Assembly (NCBI GenBank): GCA_002708825.1
Contig: PAPF01000035.1
Coordinates: 80,292-144,291 of the forward strand
Length of the DNA: 64,000 nt
Direction: 5' to 3'
Source of the DNA: Phyllobacteriaceae bacterium
GTDB lineage: Bacteria; Pseudomonadota; Alphaproteobacteria; Rhizobiales; Rhizobiaceae
This document shows positions 26,103 through 36,525 of this stretch, in pieces. The translations under genes and the position numbers were made by a program. Below the pieces are notes generated by a model. It ran no database searches. It was not told where the DNA came from and saw only the letters and a list, made by a program, of their open reading frames with translations. The stretch's first letter is position 1, and the number at the start of each line of letters is the position of its first letter.

Positions 26103-27730
26103 TGGCTCACCACGCCTGAGGGGGCCGTCTCGATGTTGAAGGCCGCGGCGATCAGGGCCCGGGTGTAGTCGGTCTGCGGGTTCTCGAAGATCTGGTCGGC
26201 GGGCCCGTATTCGACGACGCGCCCGCCGCGCATGACGATAACCTCGTTGGCCAGAGCGCGGACCACCTTCAGGTCATGGGAGATGAAGAGATAGGCCAGG
26301 TCGTGCCGCTTCTGCAGGTCGCGCAGCAGGTCCACCACCTGCGCCTGCACGCTCATGTCCAGCGCTGATGTCGGTTCGTCCAGCATGACGAAACGCGGGT
26401 TCAGCACCATGGCGCGGGCAATGGCGATGCGCTGGCGCTGCCCACCTGAGAATTCGTGCGGATAGCGGTGCCGGCTGGAAGGGTCCAGCCCCACTTCCTT
26501 CAGCACGGCGACCACGCGCTCGTCGCGCTCGGTCTTGCCGAGATCCGGGAAATGGATGGCCATGCCTTCCTCGATGATCTCGGAGACCGACATGCGCGGG
26601 CTGAGCGAACCGAAAGGGTCCTGGAACACGATCTGCAGGTGCGACCGCAGTGGCCGCATGTCCTTGAAGGAATGCGAATCGATGCGTTCGCCCTCGAAGG
26701 TGATGGCGCCCTGCGACTGGATCATCCGCGCCAGCGCCAGGCCGAGCGTCGTCTTGCCGGAGCCCGATTCGCCCACCACGCCCAGTGTCTGTCCGGCCTT
26801 CACCGTCACGTCGATGCCGTCGACCGCCTTCACATGGTCCACGACCTTGCGGAAGAAGCCCTGCCGCACCGGGAACCAGACCTTGATCTGCTCGCCCTGC
26901 ATGACGGTCCTGGCGGAAGGGTCTCCGGCAGGCGGGTGGCCCTTGGGCTCGGCGGCCAGCAGGTGGCGGGTATAGTCGTGCTTCGGATTGTCGAAGATTT
27001 CGCGCGTCGGTCCGCTCTCGACGATCTTGCCCTTGGTCATGACGCAGACCCGGTCGGCGATCTTGCGCACGATGCCGAGGTCATGGGTGATGAACAGCAT
27101 GGACATGTTGTGCTGCGTTTTCAGCCGGCCCAGCAGTTCGAGGATCTGCGCCTGCACGGTCACATCCAGCGCCGTCGTCGGCTCGTCGGCGATCAGCAGG
27201 CGCGGTTCGTTGGCCAGCGCCATGGCGATCATCACGCGCTGGCGCTGTCCGCCTGACAACTGGTGCGGATAGGAACCGAGCCGTTTCTCCGGTTCGCGGA
27301 TGCCCACCTGGTTGAGCAGTTCGAGCACGCGCGCCCGGGCGTTCCTGTCATCCATGCCCTGGTGCAGCTTGAGCACTTCCGCGATCTGTTTCTCGATCGT
27401 GTGGAGCGGATTGAGCGAGGTCATCGGCTCCTGGAAGATCATCGAGATGGCGTTGCCGCGCACGCGCATGAGGTCGCGCTCGTCATTGTCGAGCAGGTCG
27501 TCGCCGTCGAAAAGGATCTTGCCAGACGGGTGGCTGGCAGCCGGGTAGGGCAGCAGCTTGAGCACCGACAGCGCGGACACCGACTTGCCGGACCCCGATT
27601 CGCCCACCAGCGCCACCGTTTCGCCCGGCATGATGTCGAAGGAGATGTGGTCGACCGCCGTCACGTCGTTTCCGCCCACCTTGAAGGCGACGGACAGGTC
27701 CTGGACGGAGAGCATGGGGGCCTGGCTCAT
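26099..27730 (-). CDS. yejF: Peptide ABC transporter ATP-binding protein, two-domain YejF-type
   Basis: This protein energises an oligopeptide importer. The 543-residue product is two fused ABC domains. The first has Walker A GESGSGKS (residues 43-50) and signature LSGGQRQR; the second has GESGSGKT near residue 320 and SGGQRQR. Each ends in the C-terminal oligopeptide-transporter motif ([27 protein letters not shown]). The ATG at 27730 overlaps the yejE stop by four bases. Confidence 0.93.
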   Translation of the reverse strand: MSQAPMLSVQDLSVAFKVGGNDVTAVDHISFDIMPGETVALVGESGSGKSVSALSVLKLLPYPAASHPSGKILFDGDDLLDNDERDLMRVRGNAISMIFQEPMTSLNPLHTIEKQIAEVLKLHQGMDDRNARARVLELLNQVGIREPEKRLGSYPHQLSGGQRQRVMIAMALANEPRLLIADEPTTALDVTVQAQILELLGRLKTQHNMSMLFITHDLGIVRKIADRVCVMTKGKIVESGPTREIFDNPKHDYTRHLLAAEPKGHPPAGDPSARTVMQGEQIKVWFPVRQGFFRKVVDHVKAVDGIDVTVKAGQTLGVVGESGSGKTTLGLALARMIQSQGAITFEGERIDSHSFKDMRPLRSHLQIVFQDPFGSLSPRMSVSEIIEEGMAIHFPDLGKTERDERVVAVLKEVGLDPSSRHRYPHEFSGGQRQRIAIARAMVLNPRFVMLDEPTSALDMSVQAQVVDLLRDLQKRHDLAYLFISHDLKVVRALANEVIVMRGGRVVEYGPADQIFENPQTDYTRALIAAAFNIETAPSGVVSQ

Positions 27731-28875
27731 CGGAACGTCTTTCTCGGGTCGAAGGCATCGCGCGTTGCCTCGCCGATGAAGATCAGCAGCGAGAGCATCA
27801 GCGAAATCACCACGAAGCCGGTGATGCCGAGCCAGGGCGCCTGCAGGTTCTTCTTGCCCTGCGCCAGCAATTCGCCGAGCGACGCGGAACCGGGCGGCAG
27901 GCCGAGGCCGAGGAAGTCCAGCGACGTCAGCGAGGTGATCGACCCGTTCAGGATGAAGGGCAGGAAGGTCAGCGTGGCCACCATGGCATTGGGCAGCAGG
28001 TGGCGGAACATGATGGTCCCGTTGGACACGCCGAGCGCCCGCGCCGCGTTGACATATTCGAAATTGCGCGCCCGCAGGAACTCCGCCCGCACCACGCCGA
28101 CGAAGGAGACCCACGAGAACAGCAGCATGATGCCGAGCAGGATCCAGAAGCCGGGCGGCAGCACCGAGGCGATGATGAGGATCAGGAACAGGACGGGAAT
28201 GGAGGACCAGATCTCGATGAAGCGCTGGAAGATCAGGTCCATCCAGCCGCCGAAATAGCCCTGGACGGCGCCCGCGCTGACGCCGATGACCGCCGAGAAC
28301 AGCGTCAGCGTCAGGCCGAACAGCACGGAGATGCGGAACCCGTAGATGACGCGCGCCAGCACGTCGCGCGCCTGGTCGTCCGTGCCCAGCCAGTTCCAGT
28401 TGCCCATGTTGCAGTTGGGATCGGCGGCGCCGCCGGCATACTGGCTGCAGCGTTCCTCCGGCGTGTACATCCAGGACGGCTTGGCGGGTGCCGCTTCCGG
28501 GATTTCCCGGTTCACCGTGCGGTAGTTGTAGCGGACCGGCGGCCACAGCATCCAGCCATTGGCCTCGATCTCCTCCTGGATCACCGGGTCGCGATAGTCC
28601 GTGATGGCCAGGAAGCCGCCGAACTTTTCCTCCGGATAGTCGACCAGGACCGGCGACAGCAGTTCTCCCTTGTAGGAGACGAGCACCGGCTTGTCGTTGG
28701 CCACGAACTCCGCCATGAGCGTCACGACGAACAGCACGAGGAAGATCCACAACGACCAGTAGCCGCGCCGGTTGGCCTTGAAGTTCTGCCAGCGCCGCTG
28801 GTTGAGCGGCGACAGGAAGGCCCTGCGCGGCCGGCTTTCTGCGGTGGCGGTCCGGTCGTGGACGGTCTTGTCCAT
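27727..28875 (-). CDS. yejE: Peptide ABC transporter permease, YejE-type
   Basis: One of two membrane permeases of the importer. The 382-residue product has an N-terminal cytoplasmic tail with a hydrophobic helix (SLWIFLVLFVVTLMAEF), a long periplasmic insert (residues about 60-140) and a C-terminal transport domain. The EAA-like loop is EYVNAARALGVSNGTIMFRH. GGAGGG precedes the ATG at 28875, which overlaps the yejB stop (TGATG). A GTG at 28878 is also in frame. Confidence 0.92.
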   Translation of the reverse strand: MDKTVHDRTATAESRPRRAFLSPLNQRRWQNFKANRRGYWSLWIFLVLFVVTLMAEFVANDKPVLVSYKGELLSPVLVDYPEEKFGGFLAITDYRDPVIQEEIEANGWMLWPPVRYNYRTVNREIPEAAPAKPSWMYTPEERCSQYAGGAADPNCNMGNWNWLGTDDQARDVLARVIYGFRISVLFGLTLTLFSAVIGVSAGAVQGYFGGWMDLIFQRFIEIWSSIPVLFLILIIASVLPPGFWILLGIMLLFSWVSFVGVVRAEFLRARNFEYVNAARALGVSNGTIMFRHLLPNAMVATLTFLPFILNGSITSLTSLDFLGLGLPPGSASLGELLAQGKKNLQAPWLGITGFVVISLMLSLLIFIGEATRDAFDPRKTFR

Positions 28876-29984
28876 CACACGTCCCTCCGCTCGAAGTCGA
28901 TGCGCGGGTCGATCCAGGTATAGGTCAGGTCGGAGATCAGGCCGATCAGCAGGCCCATCAGCGAGAAGATGTAGAGCGTGGCGAAAACCACCGGATAGTC
29001 ACGGTCGATGACCGACTTGAAGCCGAGCAGGCCCAGTCCGTCGAGCGAGAAGATCTGTTCGATCAGCAGCGACCCGGTGAAGAAGGCGCCGATGAAGGCG
29101 CCGGGAAAGCCGGCGATGATGATCAGCATGGCATTGCGGAAGACGTGGCCGTAAAGCACCTGGCGTTCCGTCAGGCCCTTGGCGCGTGCCGTCACCACAT
29201 ATTGCTTCTTGATCTCGTCGAGGAAGGAATTCTTGGTCAGCAGCGTCAGCGTGGCGAACTGTGAAAGCACCATGGCCGTCAGCGGCAGGGTGAGGTGCCA
29301 GAAATAGTCGACGATGCGTTCGGGCCACGACAGCTCGTTCCAGTTTTCCGATGTCAGGCCGCGCAGCGGAAACAGGTCCCAGAAGGATCCGCCGGCAAAC
29401 AGCACGATCAGCAACACTGCGAACAGGAAGCCGGGAATGGCATAGCCCACGATGATGACGGCCGATGTCCAGACGTCGAAGGCCGATCCGTCCTTCACCG
29501 CCTTGCGGATGCCGAGCGGAATCGAGATGGAATAGGAGATGAGCGTCAGCCACAGCCCGAGCGAGATCGAAACCGGCATCTTCTCCAGGATGAGGTCGAT
29601 CACCGAGGTGGAGCGGAAATAGCTCTCGCCGAAATCGAACCGGGCATAGTTCCACAGCATCAGGCCGAAGCGTTCGTACCAGGGCTTGTCGAAGCCGAAC
29701 TGCTGTTCGAGCTGGCGGATGAATTCCGGGTCGAGACCCTGCGCGCCGCGATATTTCGACGAAACATCGCCGCCGCCGGAATCGAAGCCCTGGTTCTGGC
29801 CGCCGAAATCGCCGCCGCCGCCGGAAATGCGGTCCGTGGCGCTGCCGCCCTGGCCGGTAAGCTGCGCGATCACCTGTTCCACCGGTCCGCCCGGCGCGAA
29901 CTGGATGACGGCGAAGGATACCGCCATGATGCCAAGCAGGGTCGGGATCATCAGCAGCAGGCGCCGGAGGATATAGGCACCCAT
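28875..29984 (-). CDS. yejB: Peptide ABC transporter permease, YejB-type
   Basis: The partner permease of YejE. The 369-residue product begins with the DppB-like membrane start [20 protein letters not shown] Gly-rich periplasmic insert ([19 protein letters not shown]) of the YejB type follows, then membrane helices. The EAA loop includes [20 protein letters not shown]. It lies 39 bases after the first YejA-like gene. Confidence 0.92.
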   Translation of the reverse strand: MGAYILRRLLLMIPTLLGIMAVSFAVIQFAPGGPVEQVIAQLTGQGGSATDRISGGGGDFGGQNQGFDSGGGDVSSKYRGAQGLDPEFIRQLEQQFGFDKPWYERFGLMLWNYARFDFGESYFRSTSVIDLILEKMPVSISLGLWLTLISYSISIPLGIRKAVKDGSAFDVWTSAVIIVGYAIPGFLFAVLLIVLFAGGSFWDLFPLRGLTSENWNELSWPERIVDYFWHLTLPLTAMVLSQFATLTLLTKNSFLDEIKKQYVVTARAKGLTERQVLYGHVFRNAMLIIIAGFPGAFIGAFFTGSLLIEQIFSLDGLGLLGFKSVIDRDYPVVFATLYIFSLMGLLIGLISDLTYTWIDPRIDFERRDV

Positions 29985-30023
29985 CAGCAGCGTCTCCGCT
30001 TCGTCACGGCCTGTCTTGCGTTG

Positions 30024-31901
30024 TCACGCCTTGCCAATCGCCCTTGCCTTTTCTTCATCCACCCACCAGAGCCGCTCCGGCGAAAAGCCGTAATCCGGCT
30101 TCGGTTCGGCATAACCGAACATGTCCCAGAAGGCTGCCCGGTGATTCGCCGCATGCCAATTTGGAATCCAGTCTAGCCGCGCGCGCAAGACCCGGTCGAG
30201 CGCGCGCATGGCAATCGTCATGGCCTCGCGCGTCTCTGCCCGGCCGATCGTGTCGATGAGCGCGTCCACTGCCGGGTCGGCCGTGCCCGGCAGGTTGCGG
30301 GTTCCGGGCGCCTGTGCCGCTTCCGACGAGAAGATCAGCGCCAGCCCTTCGCGGGTCGGGGTGGCGCCATGGTTGAGCGCGATGCCCACCATGTCGAATT
30401 CATAGTCACGCAGCCGCGTCTCGAACTGCGAGGCATCGACGAGCCGCGATGATGCATCGATGCCGACGGCGCGCAAATTCTCGATGAAGGGTTGCAGCAC
30501 GCGCACGAAGGTCTGGTCGCGCACCAGGATTTCCAGCGTCAGCGGCGCCCCGTTTCCATCCGCCAGCAGGCCGTTGCCGCCGCGGCTGTATCCCATTTCC
30601 TTGAGCAGCCGTGCCGCCTGCGACAGGAGACGCCGGTCGCGGCCGGAACCGTCGGAGACGGGCATGGTCACCGGCTCGCCGAAAACCTCGTCGGGCAGAC
30701 TGCCGCGAAACGGTTCGAGAAGCGCCAGTTCTTCCGCCGAAGGCGGCCCGCTGGCCACGAAACCGGAACCGGAAAACAGCGACTGCGACCGCTCGTAGGA
30801 ACCGTAGAACAGTTTCTCGCGTGTCCACTGGAAATCGAAACACAGGTTGATGGCCTGCGACATGCGCCTGTCGGCCAGGTGCGGCCGACGCCGGTTGACC
30901 GCCCAGCCCTGCATCGTGGCGTATTTCTCGCGCGGGAAGGTGCGCTTGACGACCTTGCCATCTGTGATGGCCGGGAAATCATATTCCGTGGCCCAGGTCT
31001 TGGAGGTGAATTCTTGCCGGAACAGGGTAATCCCCTTCTTGAAGGCTTCGAAGCCCGCCTGCCGGTCGCGATAGTAATCGATGCGGATGCGGTCGAAATG
31101 GAACTGCCCGCGCATCACGGGAAGATCGCGGCCCCAGTAGTCGCCCACCCGCTCATATTCGATGAACAGCCCGGCCTGCGCCTCGGCCACGCGGAACGGG
31201 CCAGACGACATCAAGGGCGTCATCTTGGTCTGGTCGAAGGCAAAACCATTGAAGAACGTCTCCTGCAGGATCGGGAAGGTCGCCGCCGTCAGGATGGTCC
31301 GGTCCGAATGCTGTCCGGAAAAGACGAGATCCACCGTGCGCTCGTTCACCGCCACGGCGTCGGCCAGTTCGCGCAGCGGCTGGCTGAGCGAAGGGTGCGC
31401 CTCCGGCGTCTTGAATGTCCTGTAGGAGAAGGCGACATCCTGCGCCGTCACCGGCGAGCCGTCATGGAAGCGGGCGCCCTCGCGCAGGACGAAGCGGTAG
31501 GTCTTGCGGTCAGGCGAAATCGTCACGCTTTCGGCCAGCAGGCCGTAGATCGCGTCCGGCTCGTCCAGCGCCCGCGTCATCAGCGCGTCGAAGCAAAGTT
31601 CCATGCGCATGGGCGCATTACCGCGAAACGTGAAGCTGTTGAGCGTGTCGAAGGTCTGGGCACCCTGGTTGAAGGCCCAGTTGGGCGGCGAGAAATTGAA
31701 CGTGCCGCCCTTCGGCGCTTCAGGGTTGGCATAGGCGAAATGACTGAAGTCCGGCCCGTATTTCAGTTCGCCGAAGGCCGAAAGGCCGTGCAGCGGCGTT
31801 TCTGCGGGCAGGGCGGCAAGTCCGGGTAGCCCCGTCAGCGGCAGGAGCGCCGCTGATCCGGCAAGCGTCAGGAAGCTCCGGCGCGTCGGTCCTGCAGTCA
31901 T
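30024..31901 (-). CDS. YejA-like peptide-binding protein (family 5 extracellular solute-binding), copy 1
   Basis: This periplasmic protein probably delivers oligopeptides to YejBEF. The 625-residue product has a twin-arginine-like signal (TRRSFLTLAGSAALLPL), the YejA-type start YGPDFSHFAYANPEAPKGG, and the family-5 segment REGARFHDGSPVTAQDVAFS. I chose the ATG at 31901, 4 bases after the stop of the second copy; upstream codons in this frame read antisense-like sequence. It differs clearly from copy 2, so the two may have different ligands. Confidence 0.9.
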   Translation of the reverse strand: MTAGPTRRSFLTLAGSAALLPLTGLPGLAALPAETPLHGLSAFGELKYGPDFSHFAYANPEAPKGGTFNFSPPNWAFNQGAQTFDTLNSFTFRGNAPMRMELCFDALMTRALDEPDAIYGLLAESVTISPDRKTYRFVLREGARFHDGSPVTAQDVAFSYRTFKTPEAHPSLSQPLRELADAVAVNERTVDLVFSGQHSDRTILTAATFPILQETFFNGFAFDQTKMTPLMSSGPFRVAEAQAGLFIEYERVGDYWGRDLPVMRGQFHFDRIRIDYYRDRQAGFEAFKKGITLFRQEFTSKTWATEYDFPAITDGKVVKRTFPREKYATMQGWAVNRRRPHLADRRMSQAINLCFDFQWTREKLFYGSYERSQSLFSGSGFVASGPPSAEELALLEPFRGSLPDEVFGEPVTMPVSDGSGRDRRLLSQAARLLKEMGYSRGGNGLLADGNGAPLTLEILVRDQTFVRVLQPFIENLRAVGIDASSRLVDASQFETRLRDYEFDMVGIALNHGATPTREGLALIFSSEAAQAPGTRNLPGTADPAVDALIDTIGRAETREAMTIAMRALDRVLRARLDWIPNWHAANHRAAFWDMFGYAEPKPDYGFSPERLWWVDEEKARAIGKA

Positions 31902-31905
31902 GGCC

Positions 31906-33834
31906 TCAGCCCTGCTTGCCGACGCGTTGCGCCTTTTCGGCGTCCCACCACCACACGGCCGGGAAGCCGTGATTGTATTCCGGCAGCGGGTCGGGATGGC
32001 CGAACCGGTCCCAGTAGACGATGCGGTCGAACGGATAATACCACTGCGGAACGACATAGTGGTGGTGAAGCAGGGCGCGGTCCAGCGCGCGCGTCGCCGC
32101 CACCAGGTCTTCCCGGCTCCGGGCGAAGATGATCTCGTCAATGAGGCGGTCGATGCCCTCGTCGGCGATGCCGGCATAATTGCGCGAGCCCGCCCGGTCC
32201 TTCGATTCCGATCCCCAGTAATTGCGCTGCTCGTTGCCCGGCGACAGGCTCTGCCCCCAGTTGGAGATCACCATGTCATAGTCGAAACTGCGCCACCGGT
32301 TGATGAAGGCCGAGGTCTCGATCTCGCGATAGCTGGCATCGATGCCGATCTTGCGCAGGTTCTCCACATAGGGCAGCACGATCTTGCCGAAATCGCGGCC
32401 CGAAATGTCGAGGATCTCGAAGGCAAGGGGTTCGCCCGTTTCGGCGTTAACCATCTTCCGGTCGCGCAATTCATAGCCGGCCTCGCGCAGCAGGCGGACC
32501 GCCTCGCGAAGATTTGCGCGCACGTTCGCGTCGCTGCCGCCCACCGGGTTGGTATAGGGCTCGGCGAAGACGGTTTCGGGCAGCCGGTCGCGGTATTTCT
32601 CCAGGATTTCAAGCTCGCGGCCTTCCGGCAACCCGCTCGACGCCAGTTCCGTGCCGGCGAAGTAGCTGTCATTGCGCAGGTAGAGGTCGAACAGCACCGT
32701 GCGGTTGGTGGTCTCGAAGTCGAAGGCATAGTTCAGTGCGCGGCGCACCCGCCAGTCCTGGAACTGCTTGCGGCGCTGGTTCGGCACGAAGGCCTGCATG
32801 GAACCCGACGCCTTGTCGGGATAGGCAAGCAGCTTCACATGACCCGCCGCCCGGCCCGGGAAGATGGACGGCTCGTAGGCAGTCACCCAGTTCTTGGCCG
32901 AGTTCTCCAGCCGGAAGTCGTAGGCGTCGGCCTTCAGCGCCTCCACGATCACCGCGCCGTCCCGGTAATATTCGTATTCCACCTCGTCGAAATTGTTCTG
33001 GCCGACATTGGTGGGCAGATCGGCGCCCCAGTAGTCGGCGACACGCTCGAAGGTGACGGAGCGCCCCGCATCCACCCCGCCGATACGGTAGGGACCGGAC
33101 CCCAGCGGCGGCTCCATCGTGCTGCGCGAGATGTCGCGGGGGCTGCCGTCCGGCCCCGTGCCTTCCCACCAGTGTTTCGGCACGACCATCAACTGGCCCA
33201 TGATGTGCGGCAGTTCCCGGTTGCCGCTTACGTTGAAGAAGAAGGTGACCTCGTTGTCGCCGGTTTTTTCCGCGCCGACCACGTTGCGGTAGTAGAAGCG
33301 GATCTGCGGGTTGAGTTCGGATTGTTTCTGGAAGCTCCAGATCGCATCCTCCGCCGTCACCGGCTTGCCGTCATGCCAGCGCGCCTTCGGGTTCATGCGG
33401 AATGATACCCAGGAGAAATCGGCGGGATAACGCATCGCTTCCGCCAGAAGCCCGTATTCGGCCGAAATGTCCAGTTCGTCGAGGCTCGTCGTCATGAGCG
33501 TCTCGAAGACGAGGCCGAGGCCTGTCGCCACTTCCCCTTTCGGCGGGATGGGATTGAAGCTGTCGAAGGAACCGAGCGTGGCCATGCGCGCCCGACCGCC
33601 CTTTGGCGCGTCAGGGTTCACGTAGTCGAAATGGGCGAAATCGGCCGGATAGCGCGGCGTTCCGCTCAGCGCGGTGGCGTGATGCCATTCCTCGGCCTCG
33701 CGCGCCGCCTGATCGGGCAGGGACGGGTTCTCGATGGGGATTTCGACGGCGGCCGCGCGACCAAGGATCAGGGGAGACAGGGCAGCCGAAAGAAGAAGGC
33801 TGCGACGGGTCAGGACGAGATCGGGAAACGCCAT
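31906..33834 (-). CDS. YejA-like peptide-binding protein (family 5), copy 2
   Basis: A second YejA-like binding protein of 642 residues and the first gene of the operon. It has a Tat-like signal (LTRRSLLLSAALSPLILG), YPADFAHFDYVNPDAPKGG near residue 60, and NPKARWHDGKPVTAEDAIWS. Two full-length binding proteins in tandem with one permease pair suggest a broadened peptide range. The upstream 180 bases should hold the operon promoter and also contain the cytochrome terminator. Confidence 0.9.
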   Translation of the reverse strand: MAFPDLVLTRRSLLLSAALSPLILGRAAAVEIPIENPSLPDQAAREAEEWHHATALSGTPRYPADFAHFDYVNPDAPKGGRARMATLGSFDSFNPIPPKGEVATGLGLVFETLMTTSLDELDISAEYGLLAEAMRYPADFSWVSFRMNPKARWHDGKPVTAEDAIWSFQKQSELNPQIRFYYRNVVGAEKTGDNEVTFFFNVSGNRELPHIMGQLMVVPKHWWEGTGPDGSPRDISRSTMEPPLGSGPYRIGGVDAGRSVTFERVADYWGADLPTNVGQNNFDEVEYEYYRDGAVIVEALKADAYDFRLENSAKNWVTAYEPSIFPGRAAGHVKLLAYPDKASGSMQAFVPNQRRKQFQDWRVRRALNYAFDFETTNRTVLFDLYLRNDSYFAGTELASSGLPEGRELEILEKYRDRLPETVFAEPYTNPVGGSDANVRANLREAVRLLREAGYELRDRKMVNAETGEPLAFEILDISGRDFGKIVLPYVENLRKIGIDASYREIETSAFINRWRSFDYDMVISNWGQSLSPGNEQRNYWGSESKDRAGSRNYAGIADEGIDRLIDEIIFARSREDLVAATRALDRALLHHHYVVPQWYYPFDRIVYWDRFGHPDPLPEYNHGFPAVWWWDAEKAQRVGKQG

Positions 33835-33968
33835 CGTCGGAAGTGTCCTTTCATGCCATGGCCAGGAAACGGCGCCGCCACGGCCGCGCCGGTCACGATT
33901 TGTAACCTATGGCTTTTTGTGGCGAATGAAAGGGCGTGCAGGACCGCCAACATTACGGGAGCATTAAA

Positions 33969-33997
33969 AAAGCCGGCGCGAAGGCCGGCTTTCTTCA
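33969..33997 (-). terminator. Intrinsic terminator after cytochrome c
   Basis: AAAGCCGGC pairs with GCCGGCTTT around a 6-base loop. On the minus strand it is followed by TTTTTAATG. It starts about 20 bases past the cytochrome c stop. Confidence 0.85.
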
Positions 33998-34014
33998 ATT
34001 CGTCGTGAGCAGCC

Positions 34015-34659
34015 CTACTGGGCCTGGCCCTCGCCCTCGGCAGCGCCACCCTCGGCCGGGGCGGCAGCCGTGTCGCCCTCGGCCGGTGCGGCTGCGGCAT
34101 CACCCTCGGCGGGCAGCGGCAGCGGATTGTCCGCCTGCTCGCGCATCCAGGCGATCAGGTTGGCGCGCTCGTCGACCTTCTTCAGGCCGGCAAAGCCCAT
34201 GGACGTGCCGCTGATATACTTCTTGGGCGCGGCCAGGAAGGCGTTCAGGTTCTGGTATTCCCAGTTGACCGACTGGCCCTGGGAATATTCCTGCATGGCG
34301 CCGGAATAGGAGAAGCCCTCGTGGCTGGCGACCGGGCGGCCGACCACGCCCCAGAGGTTGGGACCGACCTTGTTGGCGCCGCCCTGTTCGATCGTGTGGC
34401 AGGCCGCGCACTTCTTGAACACGGATTCGCCGGCGCCGGTATCGGCGCTGGCCAGAAGCGGCTCGACGGGCTCCGGTCCGGTATCGGCAGGGGCCTCGGG
34501 CGCTGCGCCGCCGGCGTCTTCCGCAACCTCGATCGCGTAGCCGGGCGTCTCGGGCGCATGCGTCGCGAATATCGCATCCGAGGCAATGGCCAGCGAGAAC
34601 ACCACGAAGACGGTGCCCAGTGTCGCGCCGATGAATTTGTTGAGTTCAAACGAGTCCAT
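34015..34659 (-). CDS. Membrane-anchored cytochrome c (CycM-like)
   Basis: This is a class I c-type cytochrome that probably carries electrons to a terminal oxidase. The 214-residue product has an N-terminal uncleaved anchor (ATLGTVFVVFSLAIASDAIF), an acidic Pro/Ala linker, and one heme motif CAACH at residues 84-88. A Met ligand is likely in ISGTSMGFAGLKK. The C-terminus is an unusual repetitive Ala/Pro/Glu tail with PAEGD-type units. It is divergent from kdsB. Confidence 0.92.
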   Translation of the reverse strand: MDSFELNKFIGATLGTVFVVFSLAIASDAIFATHAPETPGYAIEVAEDAGGAAPEAPADTGPEPVEPLLASADTGAGESVFKKCAACHTIEQGGANKVGPNLWGVVGRPVASHEGFSYSGAMQEYSQGQSVNWEYQNLNAFLAAPKKYISGTSMGFAGLKKVDERANLIAWMREQADNPLPLPAEGDAAAAPAEGDTAAAPAEGGAAEGEGQAQ

Positions 34660-34782
34660 TTCCCAGAGGCTCCTGCATGCTTTCCCGCCGCTTTGCCCCC
34701 TGCCGCGGCATTCACCATGACGTGCGGGCACACCTATCCCTCGACCGGCGGGCCGGTTTTTGGTCGCGCGGAACCTATGTCT

Positions 34783-34810
34783 TTTGCACCTTCGTTGCAA
34801 CACATATAAA
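34783..34810 (+). promoter_or_regulatory. Putative kdsB promoter
   Basis: TTTGCA (weak -35) and TATAAA are 16 bases apart, ending 47 bases before the kdsB ATG in the divergent kdsB/cytochrome region. Motif inspection only. Confidence 0.3.
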
Positions 34811-34857
34811 GAGCCTCCCACTGAGACTTTTTGCCACTTTGTGCGAGTGATCCCTTC

Positions 34858-35583
34858 ATGAAACCCATTGTGCTCATCCCGGCCCGCATGGCGTCCACGC
34901 GCCTGCCCGGAAAACCGCTCGCCGACATCGCCGGCGCGCCGATGATCGTCCAGGTCGCGCGCCGGGCCGCCGAGGCGGACTGCGGTCGCGTCGTCATCGC
35001 CACCGACGCGCCGGAGGTGCTTGAGGCCGTACGCGATGCCGGTTTCGAGGCGGTGATGACGGGAAGCCACCACCAGTCGGGATCGGACCGCATTTTCGAG
35101 GCGCTGCAGGCACTTGATCCTGAAGGCGGGCATGATGTCGTGGTCAATGTGCAGGGAGACCTGCCGACCATCGATCCGGCGACCGTTCGCGCTGCCCTGA
35201 ACCCCCTGGAAGACGCCGGCGTCGACATCGCCACGCTCACGGTGGAGATCACCCGCGAGGAAGAGCGGACCAATCCCAACGTGGTCAAGGTGGTCGGAAC
35301 GCCCGTGTCGCCCGTCAGGCTGCGCGCGCTCTATTTCACCCGCGCCACGGCGCCCTGGGGCGAGGGTCCGCTGTTCCACCATATCGGCCTCTATGCCTGG
35401 CGCCGCGACGCGCTGGCGCGCTTCGTCGCCCTGCCGCCGTCAATCCTGGAACGGCGCGAGAAGCTGGAGCAATTGCGCGCCCTTGAAGCCGGCATGCGCA
35501 TCGACGCGGAAATCGTTGACACGGTGCCTCTCGGGGTGGATACGCCCGACGACCTCGAACGCGCCCGCCGGATGCTGGGCTGA
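34858..35583 (+). CDS. kdsB: 3-deoxy-manno-octulosonate cytidylyltransferase (CMP-KDO synthetase)
   Basis: KdsB activates KDO as CMP-KDO for the lipopolysaccharide inner core. The 241-residue product begins [20 protein letters not shown], the nucleotide-binding signature, and has [11 protein letters not shown] and [13 protein letters not shown], all family hallmarks. An upstream TTG in frame adds nine non-homologous residues, so I use the ATG at 34858. pheA follows after 6 bases, as in other Hyphomicrobiales. Confidence 0.95.
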   Translation: MKPIVLIPARMASTRLPGKPLADIAGAPMIVQVARRAAEADCGRVVIATDAPEVLEAVRDAGFEAVMTGSHHQSGSDRIFEALQALDPEGGHDVVVNVQGDLPTIDPATVRAALNPLEDAGVDIATLTVEITREEERTNPNVVKVVGTPVSPVRLRALYFTRATAPWGEGPLFHHIGLYAWRRDALARFVALPPSILERREKLEQLRALEAGMRIDAEIVDTVPLGVDTPDDLERARRMLG

Positions 35584-35589
35584 AGGAAC

Positions 35590-36468
35590 ATGACCATGGC
35601 CGCCAAGACCAACCGCATCGCCTTCCAGGGCGAACCCGGCGCGAATTCCGACACCGCCTGCCGGGACATGTTCCCCGCCATGGAGCCCATGCCCTGTCCC
35701 ACCTTCGAGGATGCCTTCGTGGCGGTGGAAGGCGGCAAGGCCGATCTCGCCATGATCCCGATCGAGAACACCATCGCCGGGCGCGTGGCCGATATCCACC
35801 ATCTCCTGCCGGAAAGCCGGCTGCACATTGTCGGCGAGTATTTCCTGCCGATCCATTTTCAGCTCATGGTCCTGCCGGAGGCCGACATGGCCGGCATCAA
35901 GGCCGTGCACAGCCACATCCACGCGCTCGGCCAGTGTCGCAAGATCATCCGCAAGCACCGCTGGAAGCCTGTGGTGGCTGGCGATACGGCGGGCGCCGCG
36001 CGCTTCGTGCGTGATCTCGGCGACGTGACCCAGGCGGCGCTTGCGCCGCGCCTGGCCGCCGACCTCTACGGCCTCAAGATCATCGCCTCGGATGTCGAGG
36101 ACCAGGAGAACAACGTCACGCGTTTCGTCGTCCTGTCGCGCGACAAGGTCATCCCCGCCCGCGTCGATGGCGAGATGATGATGACCACCTTTGTCTTCCG
36201 GGTGCGCAACATTCCCGCAGCGCTCTACAAGGCCATGGGCGGTTTCGCCACCAATGGCGTGAACATGACGAAGCTGGAAAGCTACCAGATGGGTGGCAAG
36301 TTCTTCGCTACCCAGTTCTATGCCGATATCGAGGGCCACCCGGACGACGCCAATGTGCGCCTGGCGCTCGAGGAACTGGCCTTCTTCTCGCGCGATGTGC
36401 GCGTGCTCGGCGTTTACGAGGCCCACGCCTTCCGCGCCACCCAGGCGGAGGAAGCCGACGGGCGCTGA
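35590..36468 (+). CDS. pheA: Prephenate dehydratase
   Basis: PheA converts prephenate to phenylpyruvate in phenylalanine synthesis. The 292-residue product is the monofunctional type without chorismate mutase. The catalytic region includes FQGEPGANSD, IPIENTIAGRV and the NVTRFVVL motif. The C-terminal ACT domain includes GVNMTKLESYQMGG, the Phe-feedback region. An ATG at 35596 is an alternative start. It is probably co-transcribed with kdsB. Confidence 0.94.
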   Translation: MTMAAKTNRIAFQGEPGANSDTACRDMFPAMEPMPCPTFEDAFVAVEGGKADLAMIPIENTIAGRVADIHHLLPESRLHIVGEYFLPIHFQLMVLPEADMAGIKAVHSHIHALGQCRKIIRKHRWKPVVAGDTAGAARFVRDLGDVTQAALAPRLAADLYGLKIIASDVEDQENNVTRFVVLSRDKVIPARVDGEMMMTTFVFRVRNIPAALYKAMGGFATNGVNMTKLESYQMGGKFFATQFYADIEGHPDDANVRLALEELAFFSRDVRVLGVYEAHAFRATQAEEADGR

Positions 36469-36525
36469 GGCGGCGCGGCGGGAACCAACCGCGCGCCGCT
36501 CCGTTCATGAGCCATGGAGCGCGCG

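Noticed and set aside
26099..28750. A single 883-codon frame covering the ABC ATPase and extending into yejE
   Set aside because: The N-terminal third is out-of-frame antisense-like translation of yejE; ABC homology begins at the ATG at 27730.
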